Source of the DNA: Mixia osmundae IAM 14324
Lineage: Eukaryota > Basidiomycota > Mixiomycetes > Mixiales > Mixiaceae
Direction of reading: 5' to 3'
DNA: 64,000 nt
Assembly: GCF_000708205.1 (NCBI RefSeq)
Contig: NW_014575562.1
Location: 1,241,616 to 1,305,615, forward strand
Shown here: in pieces, positions 11,972 through 22,259 of the stretch
Numbering within the stretch: the stretch's first letter is position 1
How the letters are laid out: each line of letters begins with the position of its first letter
Translations under genes and position numbers: made by a program
The notes under the pieces: model-generated
What the model saw: only the letters and a program-made list of their open reading frames with translations
Databases searched by the model: none
What the model was told of the DNA's origin: nothing

Positions 11972-14107
11972 CTAGAACACGAGATCCAGCAGCTCGAGGC
12001 TGGTGAAGCCAAAGACGGCGGCTTTGGCGTCATCATCCCATGTCTGCAGCCGCTTGATAGCAGAGATGCTCTGATTGACGATGGGCCACCTCCCATTGAT
12101 CAGGTCATCTGGGGAGGAAGGGGGGTGATACGGATGTCGCGTGCCTTCGCGCGATCAGCAGTGCAGCTTGCACGCAGCGGTGAAAGACTAACCGAAAAGT
12201 ATGCGAGAGGGACCCAGTCGCTGGTCCATTGGATCAAAGTCGGCACGCTCGTTCACTCGATCGACAAAGGGCAGATCTTCCTCCTTGCCTTCATACTGTG
12301 GCGAGTTGGAGATCACTTCCTCTATGTAGGCAAGCTCTTCGGGACCGCAATCAGCAGTATCGTAGAAGAACCTACGATTGGGCATGTCAGCGTTGTGAAA
12401 CTTCTAGATTGGCTTTGCCTTGCCTCCCCAAGTACCACCGCACGTCATTCTCCAGCCTGTGGCGCAAATCGTCGTGTCTGCCAAGCGCGGCATGTAAGCG
12501 GACAGCGAGCAGGGGCAAGACACCGCCAGCTTGTGAAAAAATGATCTTGAGACTCGGGTATCGGTCCATGATGCCGGAAAGAATCAGTTCAGATAAAGTC
12601 TAAAGGGCAGATCAGCAATCTCGATCTCGCAGCGGAGATTTACACGAACCACGGTCATTTCGAATGCCTCCGAATAGGCACTAGAGAGCGCGTCAACGGT
12701 CCGGTCGTCGTCATTCGACTCGTGATCCAGAAACTGTGCATCTGCGATATGATCACGCCGCGGTGGCTTGCCAGGCTGTGGGTGCGATGCGATATCCCGG
12801 CGGAACTGAACATTCCAGTGGCATCGACCAGAAGGTTGAATGAGCACAGGCGTCCCTTGGTCGTCAAGTTTTGCCCATAGCGGCTCGAGGGCAGGGTCGG
12901 CTAAGCCTCTGCCTAGCCCGACAGTCGGAATAGCGTAGCCACGAGAATAAAGCTCAGATGCTTCGCTCGAATCGAGAAAGCCGGTCAGATCATCGCTCGT
13001 TATTGACCTTGTAAGGGGCAGCGCTAGGAACGCGTACAGACGGCGCTCTGCAAAGGGCTTGAAGGTCTCGTCCATCCCTGTGGACCAAATCGAAGGCGAG
13101 AGGATGCCAGACATGTCTGCAGACTGCGTACTCGAGCTCTGCGTACGGGCGCCGAGCATTGCACTCTCTGGCCTATCGGACATGACGATTTCAGGCTTGT
13201 CACCGATCTTTGGCACAGAGGTCGTCTCGACCGGCCCTTGACAGTACTGCAGCAATTCCGCGTTGATGTCTGTTGCGGCCTGAATGGCGTCTTGCGCGTC
13301 TAAAAAGTCCAGTCTGCATGACGAAGGCGAGACGACAGAAATGTCGATGCCGTGGGTGTCCATGAAAGCCAGCTTGTTCTTCCTGTTCCAACCAGTAGCA
13401 TCGATATTTCGCTCTAGACCATTGCCGTATTCTATGATTTCTGCGCCATTGGCTAAGCGCTGTATGCGCGGAAAGCAGCGCTCTTCGTCTTGCATTCCTC
13501 CACGTGCATGATCATCTAGATGCATCTTCCGCCGGCCTCGCAAGAGTTTGAGCAAAGACGGTGGATCTACGATGGACTGGATGTCGACGCGCACATGACG
13601 AGCGTCTGCTTCCTGTCGGCCCGGTTGCTTAGCCACCCGAGCAGACGCCATATGCGCGTATCGTCTCGCGTTGTCTGAGACGTTGACGGTGCGGAAGTGC
13701 GAGGTGAGTCTGGACGAGGGCGAGTCGAGCATGCTGACAGCATGCAAGTCTGCCAACTTTGTCGAGGCTGAGCTCTGACTGTGCAGAAGGGTATGTATGC
13801 GTGACTGAAGGACGTCTGAATGTGCAGGCTTGTCGGGAGAGGTGTCTATGGCCAGTGCGCGGTCTGTCAGGGCTCCATCTTGCTCGAGTGACGGTCTCGC
13901 GGTCGCCTCGTCGCTGGGCTCGCTCGATATTGCTCGAATAGGTGCTGGTGGCCTCGGCGAGTCTGCTGTCTGTCTCTGCACATCTCGTGACCACCTTGAG
14001 ACATCTTCCATCATTCTGCCTCTCGCTATGGAAACGCGCGTCGCCTTCGTTGACTTCGTGCAGCTTGCAGCGCTGATCTGGCAAGGTCTCCACGCTTCGA
14101 GCAGCAA
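11972..14107 (-). CDS. Amidohydrolase-2 family protein, metal site degenerate
   Basis: Related to the ACMSD/6-methylsalicylate decarboxylase group of TIM-barrel metal enzymes. Exons 14107..12653, 12599..12436, 12371..12193, 12108..11972 (introns 53, 64, 84 nt; the donor of the first may be 3 nt away), 644 residues. The first 170 residues are an unrelated low-complexity extension, possibly organelle-targeting. Family signatures: DPPSLLKLLRGR, KLAFMDTHGIDISVVSPSS, LDFLDAQDA, YAFLALPL, LILSGIMDRYPSLKIIFSQA, GGVLPLLAVRL, RFFYDTADCGPEEL. The usual metal-binding HxH at the start of the barrel is Q177-S-I179, and the second His-Pro-His stretch is IQPSGRCHW. The final GTD motif is also altered. It may be non-catalytic or use a different site. 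Confidence 0.75.
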
Positions 14108-16144
14108 ACCCGCGCTTCTGTCTCATCGAGAAGCCCATCTGGGGCCGCTAGCACATCACGTATAGACGGTACAGCAGCCTCTTAGCGTTCCATACAGTCC
14201 ATACGATCTAAACGCTTGCTCTTTGGATCTCATTCGCGACTGCAAAGATTCCCGAACAACATGGCAGCTTCGAGCCGCATCGTGGCTCTCATTCGCGCCT
14301 TACTGTGAGCAGGTCATCGATGCAACAGTCAGCAGCAATCATCATGCATCGAGAACCTCCCGCGATACCCTATCCGCTTTCTCGAGTAGCAACATTTCTG
14401 CGAGTCAGGAGACGAACGCACGGAAGCTCGTGCACCCCCGGAGCAGATGCCGAAACTCAACATTCGCTATGTTGGCTCGACAATTTCCAGGATGGCGCTC
14501 ACTAGGCTTTCATGGCATCGACCTTTGCCTCGCCCTGACCTTCAGGGCTTCCGCTCGGCGGCCGGACGAGCGACTGTGACCACCGGACCACCCGCAGGAC
14601 TATTCGGAGGCTTGCGGGATTCGGGAGCTTGGTCGTATTCAAAGTACCATAGAGGCCATGTTGAGACATCAAGGGAAAATCCTCGACGCGTCAAAGTGCT
14701 GCTCCGGTTCACGAAGCACCCATTCTAAGCTGCAGGCGCCGCTAGCAATCAGATGCATGTGACAGACTGTAAGCATACCGATCTGCCTCTCACTGCTTGG
14801 CCCCGCCACTCCGGCCCCGTCCTCTCGACGCTTGCTTCAGCACGACTCGGCACGTCGTAGGGTGCTCGCGCAAGCATTCGATCCTGCGTGTCTGCAATCC
14901 GTCAGAAGTAAGTACCAAGCAACAGACGTATGCCCACATCATCCGAGAAGCCACCCGTTTTGCAGCGGCCGCATCCCGGCAGTCGGACTACATCTAGCAA
15001 CGGTCTAGACAGCTCTCGTTCGCTGCAAACACGTCCCATCTTTAGGCGTGTCGCCGTCAAGGCACGCCAGGCTCATTTGCAGCTGCCTTTGACACGTCAG
15101 TATGAGCAACGCGTTCTCGCAGAGCTACTGCCTCCCATTCTCAACGGAGCGGTGGTGTAACCCATGGTATATGTCATGCATTGATCGCCAGCACAGAGGA
15201 CGGTATGCCAGAGGCACATGCGAAGTATGCGCCCATGCGTCAGTCTAAATTTGAGATTGAGGAGGATCGGTTGATTCGAATCGGGCATCCTCCTCCCTGT
15301 GGCCGGACGCTTTGACCTCAGGACGAAAGCCGTGAGCAGCAGTACAGTTCCGATCCATCATTGACTTTGAACAGTGAGCTGCTTCGTTGGAGCTGGAAGG
15401 TGTCCTCATCCTGGAAGAGGTTGCGCATCTGCTTCTATGGGCCTCTCAGGTCGTCGAGCGATCGCGCGAAATTGCAATGCCATGTCGGGTCCAGTCGAGT
15501 CGAGTCGAGTCGAGTGAAGAGAATCGTGCGAATTTCCGCGGGCTATCTAGTCACTCTTGAATCTGTAACGCGGGGCGATATTTGAATTTTCGCGACACTA
15601 GGCATGCAATGCATACAAGGTGGGATCTTGAGTTTGCCTGGTGATAGCAGTGTCCGCCGCAGCTTGTTAGCAGATACCAGGCTTGAGATCGATGCAGTCA
15701 GCTGGTGGTAGAAGAAGAAGCCTTCCTTATTATTGAAAGGGCGTCAATTAAACGCCGAGCGAACGGATTGACGACACATTTCGCGACAAGGGTCTGACGA
15801 TAAGACAGTGGTCAGCCCGTAGCGTGTCACGTCATGATGTGCGTTGGGGGCTAGCGCCTCCAGCGTGCTTCCTTGTAGGCGATCTCATGAGCTGCAGCGC
15901 GCGAGATCAGCGATGCAACATGAGAGGCACAGCCGATGGGAGCAGCCCAGATCTGCTGGAGAGCGTGCTGTGGCCAACTTCTCGGGCTGGCCAGATGATC
16001 TGTCAGAGCGAGGTGTGCCGTACGAGATCAAGCGCGATCAGCGAGGGTACTCTCCGTCTCTGAAGCCACGACGAGCTCGCGCTTTTCTTCCGCTGGCTCA
16101 AGACACGCCGAAGCAACAGTTGACAGCCGTCCAGCACGCGCACT
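14108..16144. other. Unresolved 2-kb region with scattered open frames
   Basis: No closed gene model. Plus strand: an open frame 14797..14911 can be spliced over a clean 40-nt GTAAGT..GAG intron (14912-14951) to 14952..15160, reading RRVAVKARQAHLQLPLTRQYEQRVLAELLPP in two parts before TAA; this is the best candidate. Another plus frame, 15950..16203, contains WPDDLSERGVPYEIKRDQ. Minus strand: about 14560..14735 is open and reads WPLWYFEYDQAPE. None matched a family I know. The 15160-15820 part looks non-coding. Confidence 0.3.
15493..15512 (+). repeat. AGTCG pentanucleotide microsatellite
   Basis: Four perfect copies of AGTCG in non-coding sequence. Short and probably polymorphic; no function implied. 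Confidence 0.8.
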
Positions 16145-16428
16145 ATGGAAGGATCCGGGAAGCTGCACCCGCAAGGCAAACGGTGCGCTCATCGGCTGAA
16201 TGACAGCAGTGTGCAATCTCAGTGTCAGGGTGCAGTCTGCGAGTGATCATCCTGGCCACGCCTTTGCTCGTTGTCAGCACATTTGTATTGTACCAGAGAT
16301 TGTATCTGGGCGTCGAACAAAAGTCGAGCGAGGGAGGCAGAGTCAATCCGATGGCGAACAGCAACATCAAGCGCTTCGGAAAGTCAAAAGAGCCAAATGA
16401 CGAAGAGGAGCGCGCAAGGACACGATAG
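16145..16428 (+). CDS. Small single-pass membrane protein
   Basis: Not recognised by name. Exons 16145..16182 and 16236..16428, 53-nt intron, phase 2, 76 residues. The N-terminus MEGSGKLHPQGKR is followed by one hydrophobic span, LRVIILATPLLVVSTFVLYQ, then RLYLGVEQKS and a charged, mostly polar tail rich in Lys, Arg and Glu. The short basic N-terminus and single span suit a tail of a mitochondrial or ER accessory protein, but there is nothing decisive. The start is the only ATG that splices in frame to the hydrophobic exon. Confidence 0.6.
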
Positions 16429-16647
16429 CGGCTCGCTTGTCCGTCTAGGCAGCAGCCGTGAACGCGCGTCATCAGACACGTCCTCAGCACCGACATACGT
16501 CCACAGCTGCAGTCAGATTCACGCAAGAGCTCGTGCCAAGCATTAAGAATTTCAAGGCTGGCTTTCGCGCGCCGACAAAAGTCAGATTGTCGGCATGCTT
16601 TGGCGATGGATTCATCGAGCGATGCGCACTTCCAATGCAATGATAGT

Positions 16648-17080
16648 CTATTGCTGACGCTTGTCCTTGAGCGATATGCGATAGCCTGGTATGTTGCCCG
16701 CCGGGTTGAAGATGCGTTCTGCGTCCGAGTAGCCCGACCCTAGGCCGGCACCTGTGGAGAAGATGACAGGCCACGCTCGTCCTGTGAAGCATGTCGATAC
16801 GCAGCAGGGAAGAGACAGGACAGTATTCAGCTCGTGCTCGTGCTCGGGGCCTCCATCTACTGACGCTTGAAAAGTAGTGCGCTCAGCACGACGCCAACGC
16901 CAAAGCCGAGACCGGACTTGACGAGGATGTTGGAGATGGCTAGATCAGTCTGTGCAGTCGGTGCCCTGTCTGAGCTCCGATCACGGCAGCCATGGCCCTG
17001 CTGAGACACACCTTTTGACCGAGTATACCCTCTGAAGCTTGCGGACTACTCGCCGGGTTCAGCGGTCCGCTGCTCGCCAT
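16648..17080 (-). CDS. MIC10: MICOS complex subunit Mic10
   Basis: Inner mitochondrial membrane hairpin protein that oligomerises to bend membrane at crista junctions. Exons 17080..17012, 16949..16865, 16781..16648; introns 62 and 83 nt, phases closing; 95 residues, the family's size. Diagnostic features: SNILVKSGLGFGVGVVLSALLFKRR, carrying the first glycine motif GxGxGxG in transmembrane segment 1, then AWPVIFSTGAGLGSGYSDAE with the second glycine-rich segment, and FNPAG after it. A hydrophilic 20-residue N-terminus faces the intermembrane space in known Mic10. Divergent from PLC1. Confidence 0.93.
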
Positions 17081-17362
17081 GATTGATGGATGCGAGGGTT
17101 GTATGGACCAGCTCAGTGCCGCCGCAGTCGTCGTGCCCAGGCTTCCACGAGGCTCAAAAGCTCGCAAGGCGGACGTTGCTGTTGACGCGGAGCAGTCGCG
17201 CCAATTTCGTCGAGCCCCCCAGCCGATCCCATCGACGGTCCATAGCTCCACGTCGAATGTACGCAAGCAGCAGTCGGCCGTCGTGCTATGACAGCCTCGC
17301 TGCTCCTCTCCGGCTAGCATGATCATGCACGTCGCCCGCACAGAGCCGTCAAGCCGTGCCAC

Positions 17363-20154
17363 ATGGCTGACTCCTCATTCTTCGAGGAGCACGAGAGCAT
17401 GCGCAACGCCCGCAGACCGCTCAAGCTACCAGCTCGACCGCGCGAAGCGGACGAAGCGGACGATAGCGATGGACTCACGACATCGCCCGCCGAGTCTTGG
17501 ATCCCAGCGAGGCTCAGGCAAGGAACGCTGTTGCTCAAGGTCAATCTACTTTGGTCAGGCCTCACAGACGCACGGTGGCTCACGCTGCATGCAGGTGAGC
17601 GCAAAGAAAGCACAGCAGCGACTCGTCAAGATTGTCCCCGAAGAGGGCAGACTGCTTTACGAGTCGCGAAAAGGCGGTATCGTCAATCTAGAGAGTATCC
17701 GCGAGCTACGGTTCGCAGAAGAAGGTCGACCGTACAGGCTGCAGTTCGGTCTTCCTATCACAACTGAGCCTCGCTGGATGACGCTCGTCTTCAGTACCTC
17801 CATTGCTGCCAAATTCAAGATGCTTCATTTCGTTGCGCTGTCGGACGAGGCTTTTACGCTGTGGCGAGATGCACTTCTTCGTCTCTTCAACCAGCGCGCG
17901 AGACTCATCGGAGGCCTCGATCACGTCCGTAGACGACAGCGCTTCTTTCTCAGACAATGCTGGTCCCTCGCCGTCAGCGGCTTTCAATCGGCTGACGAGG
18001 CTACCGCGTCGCCTGCAAACATCCAGGACGATCACGTCAGACTGTCTTTTGCAGAAGTGTCTGGTATCTGTCGTCGTCTGGCTATCGGTGTCGATCTCCT
18101 CACTTTGCGAAGTTACTTCGACTTATCCGACCGCAGGAAAGACAGTTTCTTGAGCTTTACCGAGTTCCAAGACTTTGTCGGTCTTCTGCGCTACCGAAAG
18201 GATGTCGAAGCTATCGTTCGACAGTATGGCCAGAGTCAAAAGCAAGGAACGCAGCCTTTGCTTGATTACCCTGCGTTTCAGCGCTTCATGCGCGATTGCC
18301 AGAAATCTCAGATGGCCGACAGCGCACTCGAGGGGCTGCACCAAAAGTTCGCTGACCCTGCTGCGACATTGATGCTCGACGGACGCGAAAAGTTCCACAT
18401 GACGACAGAGGGCCTTACCAGCTTCCTGGCCTCCGCCGACAATGGCTTCATCGCAGAACGCGAAGCCCGGGTACACATGGACATGACGCGGCCGCTATGC
18501 GAATACTTCATCAACAGCTCACACAACACATATCTCCTGGGAGGCCAACTGGCAGGCAACAGCTCAGTCGAGGGCTACATCAGAGCGCTTCAGCAGGGCT
18601 GCCGTAGCGTCGAGCTTGACGTCTGGGATGGTACAGATAGCACAAGCGAGCCGGTCATCTATCACGGCCGCACGCTCACTACACGTATCGAGGCAAGTGA
18701 AGCGATCCGCGCCATCGCAAAGTATGCCTTTGTCGCATCCTCATATCCCGTCATACTCAGTCTCGAGATACACTGCGACAATGCTCGACAAGCTCGACTG
18801 GCTTCACTCTTGCGTGACTTGCTCGGTCCTGCTCTCGTATACGATCGCCTGATGACGGACACCAATGAACTCTGCGATCTACCCAGCCCCCATGAGCTCC
18901 AGCACCGCATCTTGATCAAGTGCAAGACATTGAATAAAGCTGCTCCCACAAGCGGCGTCAAGTCAATGATCCAACGACGCAGCTCCGATCTCACTTCGTC
19001 GACCGACACGACAGATGCCAACGGGTCAGATGCTGGACTCGGCAGAGGTGACTATCTCATGTTGTCTTTTGCTCCGGCGACTGACTCGTTTGCAGCTTTC
19101 AATAATGCTTTCCGTAAGATGCGGTCATCTTCGCCCCCGCGCTCAAACACTCGCAATCCCTCCTCGCGTCTGTCGTCGTCTCCAGAGCGACTGGTTGCGA
19201 GCATTGGCTCTTCTGATGCTGTCTCAGCCCTTGCGCTGGCACGGTTGGCAGTGTATACGCAAGGTGTTCAGGGTAGGGGCTTCAACAAGAAGGAACACTA
19301 TGCACCAACACACATGATCTCTCTCGGCGAGCGTCGAATGCTCAAGACGATCCGGGATGCGCGGATGGAGTTGATCGCTCACAGTAGAACGCATCTGCTT
19401 CGATGCTATCCTTCGGCAACGCGATTCACGTCCAGCAACTTCAGCCCACTACAATTTTGGGTCAACGGTGTATCCATGGCCGCCATGAACTTTCAGACCT
19501 TCGACCTCGGCTACGAAGTCAACGCGGCGTTCTTCTCGACGAATGGGACGTGTGGCTACATATTGAAGCCAGACATATTGCGTCGCAAGGGTCTGGAGAA
19601 AGACAAGGATGCTCTCGTCAGGGTGGATACGTACCGGCTCAGACTGGTGATTGTTTCGGCTCAGCAGCTCAGTCGTCCTTCCGATCCGGCGGAGGGCATC
19701 GGCGCTTTCGTGAGCGAGGATGCTCGTCCTATCTCTCCGTACGTAGAGGCGAGCGTCCTGGTACCTGGCGGGCGCGCGTATCGCTTCCGCTCGCAGACTA
19801 TACAGTAAGCTCGTACCATGAATGTTGAGCGAGCTAACCATTCTGCAGTGGGAACGGCTTCAACCCGATCTTTGATGCCGTCTGGGAACTCGACATCGAA
19901 GTCGAGCTCGGTCTCTTGGATTTCGCTTTCCTGCACCTCTGTGTCAATGACGACAACGATAACGAAGTCGTCCTCGGCCGACACACTGTCAGTCTGCTGA
20001 ACCTCTTGCCGGGTCAGTGCTCCCTTTCGTTAGCGGACGGCGAATCGCTGCTAATGTTTGCACAGGCTACCGGCATTTGCCCCTCTCGAACCATGCTGGT
20101 CAACAGCAGCTGTTTGCTTCCTTGTTCATCCATTCGGTGGTGGACAGAATCTGA
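17363..20154 (+). CDS. PLC1: Phosphoinositide-specific phospholipase C (delta-like)
   Basis: Hydrolyses PI(4,5)P2 to IP3 and diacylglycerol. Exons 17363..17539, 17595..19804, 19849..20012, 20066..20154; introns 55, 44, 53 nt; 879 residues. Domains in order: PH-like (about 50-190), EF-hand region (about 200-330, with DLSDRRKDSFLSFTEF), catalytic X box with SSHNTYLLGGQL (His369) and PVIYHGRTLTTRI (His416), a Ser-rich linker, Y box (SSNFSPLQFWVNG, MNFQTFDLGYEVN, FSTNGTCGYILKP), and a C2 domain ending GYRHLPLSNHAGQQ, LFASLFIH. Both catalytic histidines are kept. The start ATG at 17363 opens a hydrophilic tail; an upstream in-frame extension is not needed. Confidence 0.96.
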
Positions 20155-20394
20155 TCGTCGAATCTCCGTAGCCCCGAGCGACATTCGTGGCTGCGCCATC
20201 AAGGCGGAGGTGTTGCATGACCAGATTGCAATACAATGACTGCGAGCTTGACTCGCAGAGGACGAGGCCTGGGCCTGCAAGGCTTGACGGGTCTAGTTCT
20301 GACGCGCTCTCGGTGATTGATATCTTGATAAATCGATACGCGTCGAACGAACGTCGAACGAACGCATGGCAGGCGGGAGATTGCCCCTGCGTAG

Positions 20395-22254
20395 ATGAGC
20401 CAGCAACATCACTTTGCCTACTATTGCTCCGGACATGGCTACGGGCATTGTACGAGAGTGACAGCATTGACGATCGCACTCCTAGAAGAAGGACATCTGG
20501 TCGACATCATCACGAATGCGCCAAGCCATGTCTTCACTGCTGCACTCGAGTGGCAGCCGTCAGCTTCCCGAAGGGAGCCGCACTCGAAGAGACCAAGAGC
20601 TACCTACAGACATGCACTCATTGACGCTGGTATATCTCAGCCCAAAGCATATGATGTCGACAGACTTGCGACCATCAAGGGCCTTGCCCAATTCATGGCC
20701 AGCAGGCCAGCAATGATAGAAGCAGAGACGGCCTTTCTCAAAGCAAACACGATAGATTGCGTTCTTGTTGACGCGCCATTTCTGCCATGGTACGCCTTTA
20801 CGCTCACACAGAGTGGAAGGAAGGGCTCAGTCACGCACAGTGCTGCTGCCAAGTGCGCTGGCATTCCCGCTGCAATCATATCCAACTTCACCTTCTGCAC
20901 TTGCTATTCCTATCTATCCCTGCGTGATCAAGCTCCTCGCATGCTCAGACCATTTGCCGTCTCGCCGACGACGCAGTCGTCTAGCGTCGCGAGCCGTCGA
21001 GCCCGCTCAGCTCCTGACGGTCTGCCCACCCTGGACGACTTCTCCAGCATCAGTCAGGATCCTTCGGCACCACTTCCCGCGGAGCTATTGGCGCCACTCG
21101 TTGAGCAGGTCATCGCTGACTATGCCAATGCGTCCCTGCTTCTTCGATTACCCGGCGCGATTCCGATACCTGCCTTTGATGGCGACGCACGTCTGCCGAG
21201 CACAGCATGGGTCGACCTGAACAAAGGCTCTTTCACGACGGCCATACTAGATGTGATAGGTTTGCCAGATTCTGTGCGGAATGTAAGGACACCAAAGAGG
21301 CAACGCTTCGACATGCCTCTCATCGTCAGGCCAGCGAAGGCGAGTATCTATGACGCTTCAGAGCGGACTCGTCTCTTGACGTCGATCGGGATACCTACAC
21401 ATCTTCAGGATCCACAGACAACGAAAATACTGCTCGTCAGCTTCGGTGGTCAAAAGATACCCAACCCGAAAAGCCGACCCCCTTCTCCCATCAGCCCAGG
21501 CTCGCCTTTGCCTCTAGCCGTTCTGTCGGATGCAGTTCCGTCGCAGGTAGCCTGCCAAGTCAGCCGACCATTGGCAACGCCTGACCACCTGTATGTGCCC
21601 GGCGCGCCACCGGCTCTCACACATCCCTCGCCTGTGCGACATACAATATCATTAGCGATGCCCGATCCGCATGACGACGGATCCTATCCATCGGACGTAT
21701 CGAATGAGTGTGGACTGCTGCCGCCAGGCTGGATTGCTATCTTGTGCGGCTACGACAATTCATCCGGCGAGTTGCTGCCACCGAACTTTTATACAACGGG
21801 CAAAGATGTATACGTGCCTGATCTGACCGCCACAGCTGATGTCATATTGGGCAAGCTAGTGAGTCCTCCGATTTGTTGTCGCATCCACTCTGAAAGACGT
21901 ACGTGCAGGGCTATGGCACTTGTAGCGAAGCTGTCGCCACTCAAACACCATTCATCTATGGTAAGCGATGGTCACATGAGCTTTTGCGAAGCGCTAATCA
22001 CCGCCTTTGCAGTTCCGAGACCATTGTTCATCGAGGAGTACGGCCTCAAGAGACTCATGGAGCAACAAGGCAAGCCAGTCGAGATGTCACGCGACGCCTT
22101 CGAGAGCGGTCAATGGGAGCATCTCATCATGCGAGCTTATCGGCTGGGCTGTGAGACAAAGGCTGCCTTTCGCGAGGGCAGGGCTTTGCCTCCAGATCAC
22201 AGTGCAGCTGCGCGGACTATCGTGGCCTCGCTCATAAGTTGGCTGAATGCATGA
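20395..22254 (+). CDS. GT-B glycosyltransferase-like protein, related to N-terminal part of L-arabinokinases
   Basis: Exons 20395..21858, 21909..21960, 22013..22254; introns 50 and 52 nt; 585 residues. The start, HHFAYYCSGHGYGHCTRV, is the glycine/histidine signature of the GT-B-like module found in front of plant and bacterial arabinokinase domains and as stand-alone fungal proteins. Other matches: VDIITNAPSHVFTAAL, TYRHALIDAGISQPKAYDVD, IDCVLVDAPFLPWYA, AAIISNFTF, ILLVSFGGQKIPNPK, and the donor-site-like LGKLGYGTCSEAVATQTPFI then VPRPLFIEEYGLKRLMEQQG. The GHMP kinase domain is absent, so kinase function is not expected; sugar substrate unknown. The region 21460-21680 encodes a Pro/Ser-rich insert. 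Stops 5 bp from the convergent neighbour. Confidence 0.8.
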   Translation: MSQQHHFAYYCSGHGYGHCTRVTALTIALLEEGHLVDIITNAPSHVFTAALEWQPSASRREPHSKRPRATYRHALIDAGISQPKAYDVDRLATIKGLAQFMASRPAMIEAETAFLKANTIDCVLVDAPFLPWYAFTLTQSGRKGSVTHSAAAKCAGIPAAIISNFTFCTCYSYLSLRDQAPRMLRPFAVSPTTQSSSVASRRARSAPDGLPTLDDFSSISQDPSAPLPAELLAPLVEQVIADYANASLLLRLPGAIPIPAFDGDARLPSTAWVDLNKGSFTTAILDVIGLPDSVRNVRTPKRQRFDMPLIVRPAKASIYDASERTRLLTSIGIPTHLQDPQTTKILLVSFGGQKIPNPKSRPPSPISPGSPLPLAVLSDAVPSQVACQVSRPLATPDHLYVPGAPPALTHPSPVRHTISLAMPDPHDDGSYPSDVSNECGLLPPGWIAILCGYDNSSGELLPPNFYTTGKDVYVPDLTATADVILGKLVSPPICCRIHSERRTCRAMALVAKLSPLKHHSSMVSDGHMSFCEALITAFAVPRPLFIEEYGLKRLMEQQGKPVEMSRDAFESGQWEHLIMRAYRLGCETKAAFREGRALPPDHSAAARTIVASLISWLNA

Positions 22255-22259
22255 ATCCT

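Noticed and set aside
15240-15300. tRNA-like sequence around GATTCGAATC
   Set aside because: Only a palindrome resembling a T-loop; no T stem, anticodon arm or acceptor pairing.
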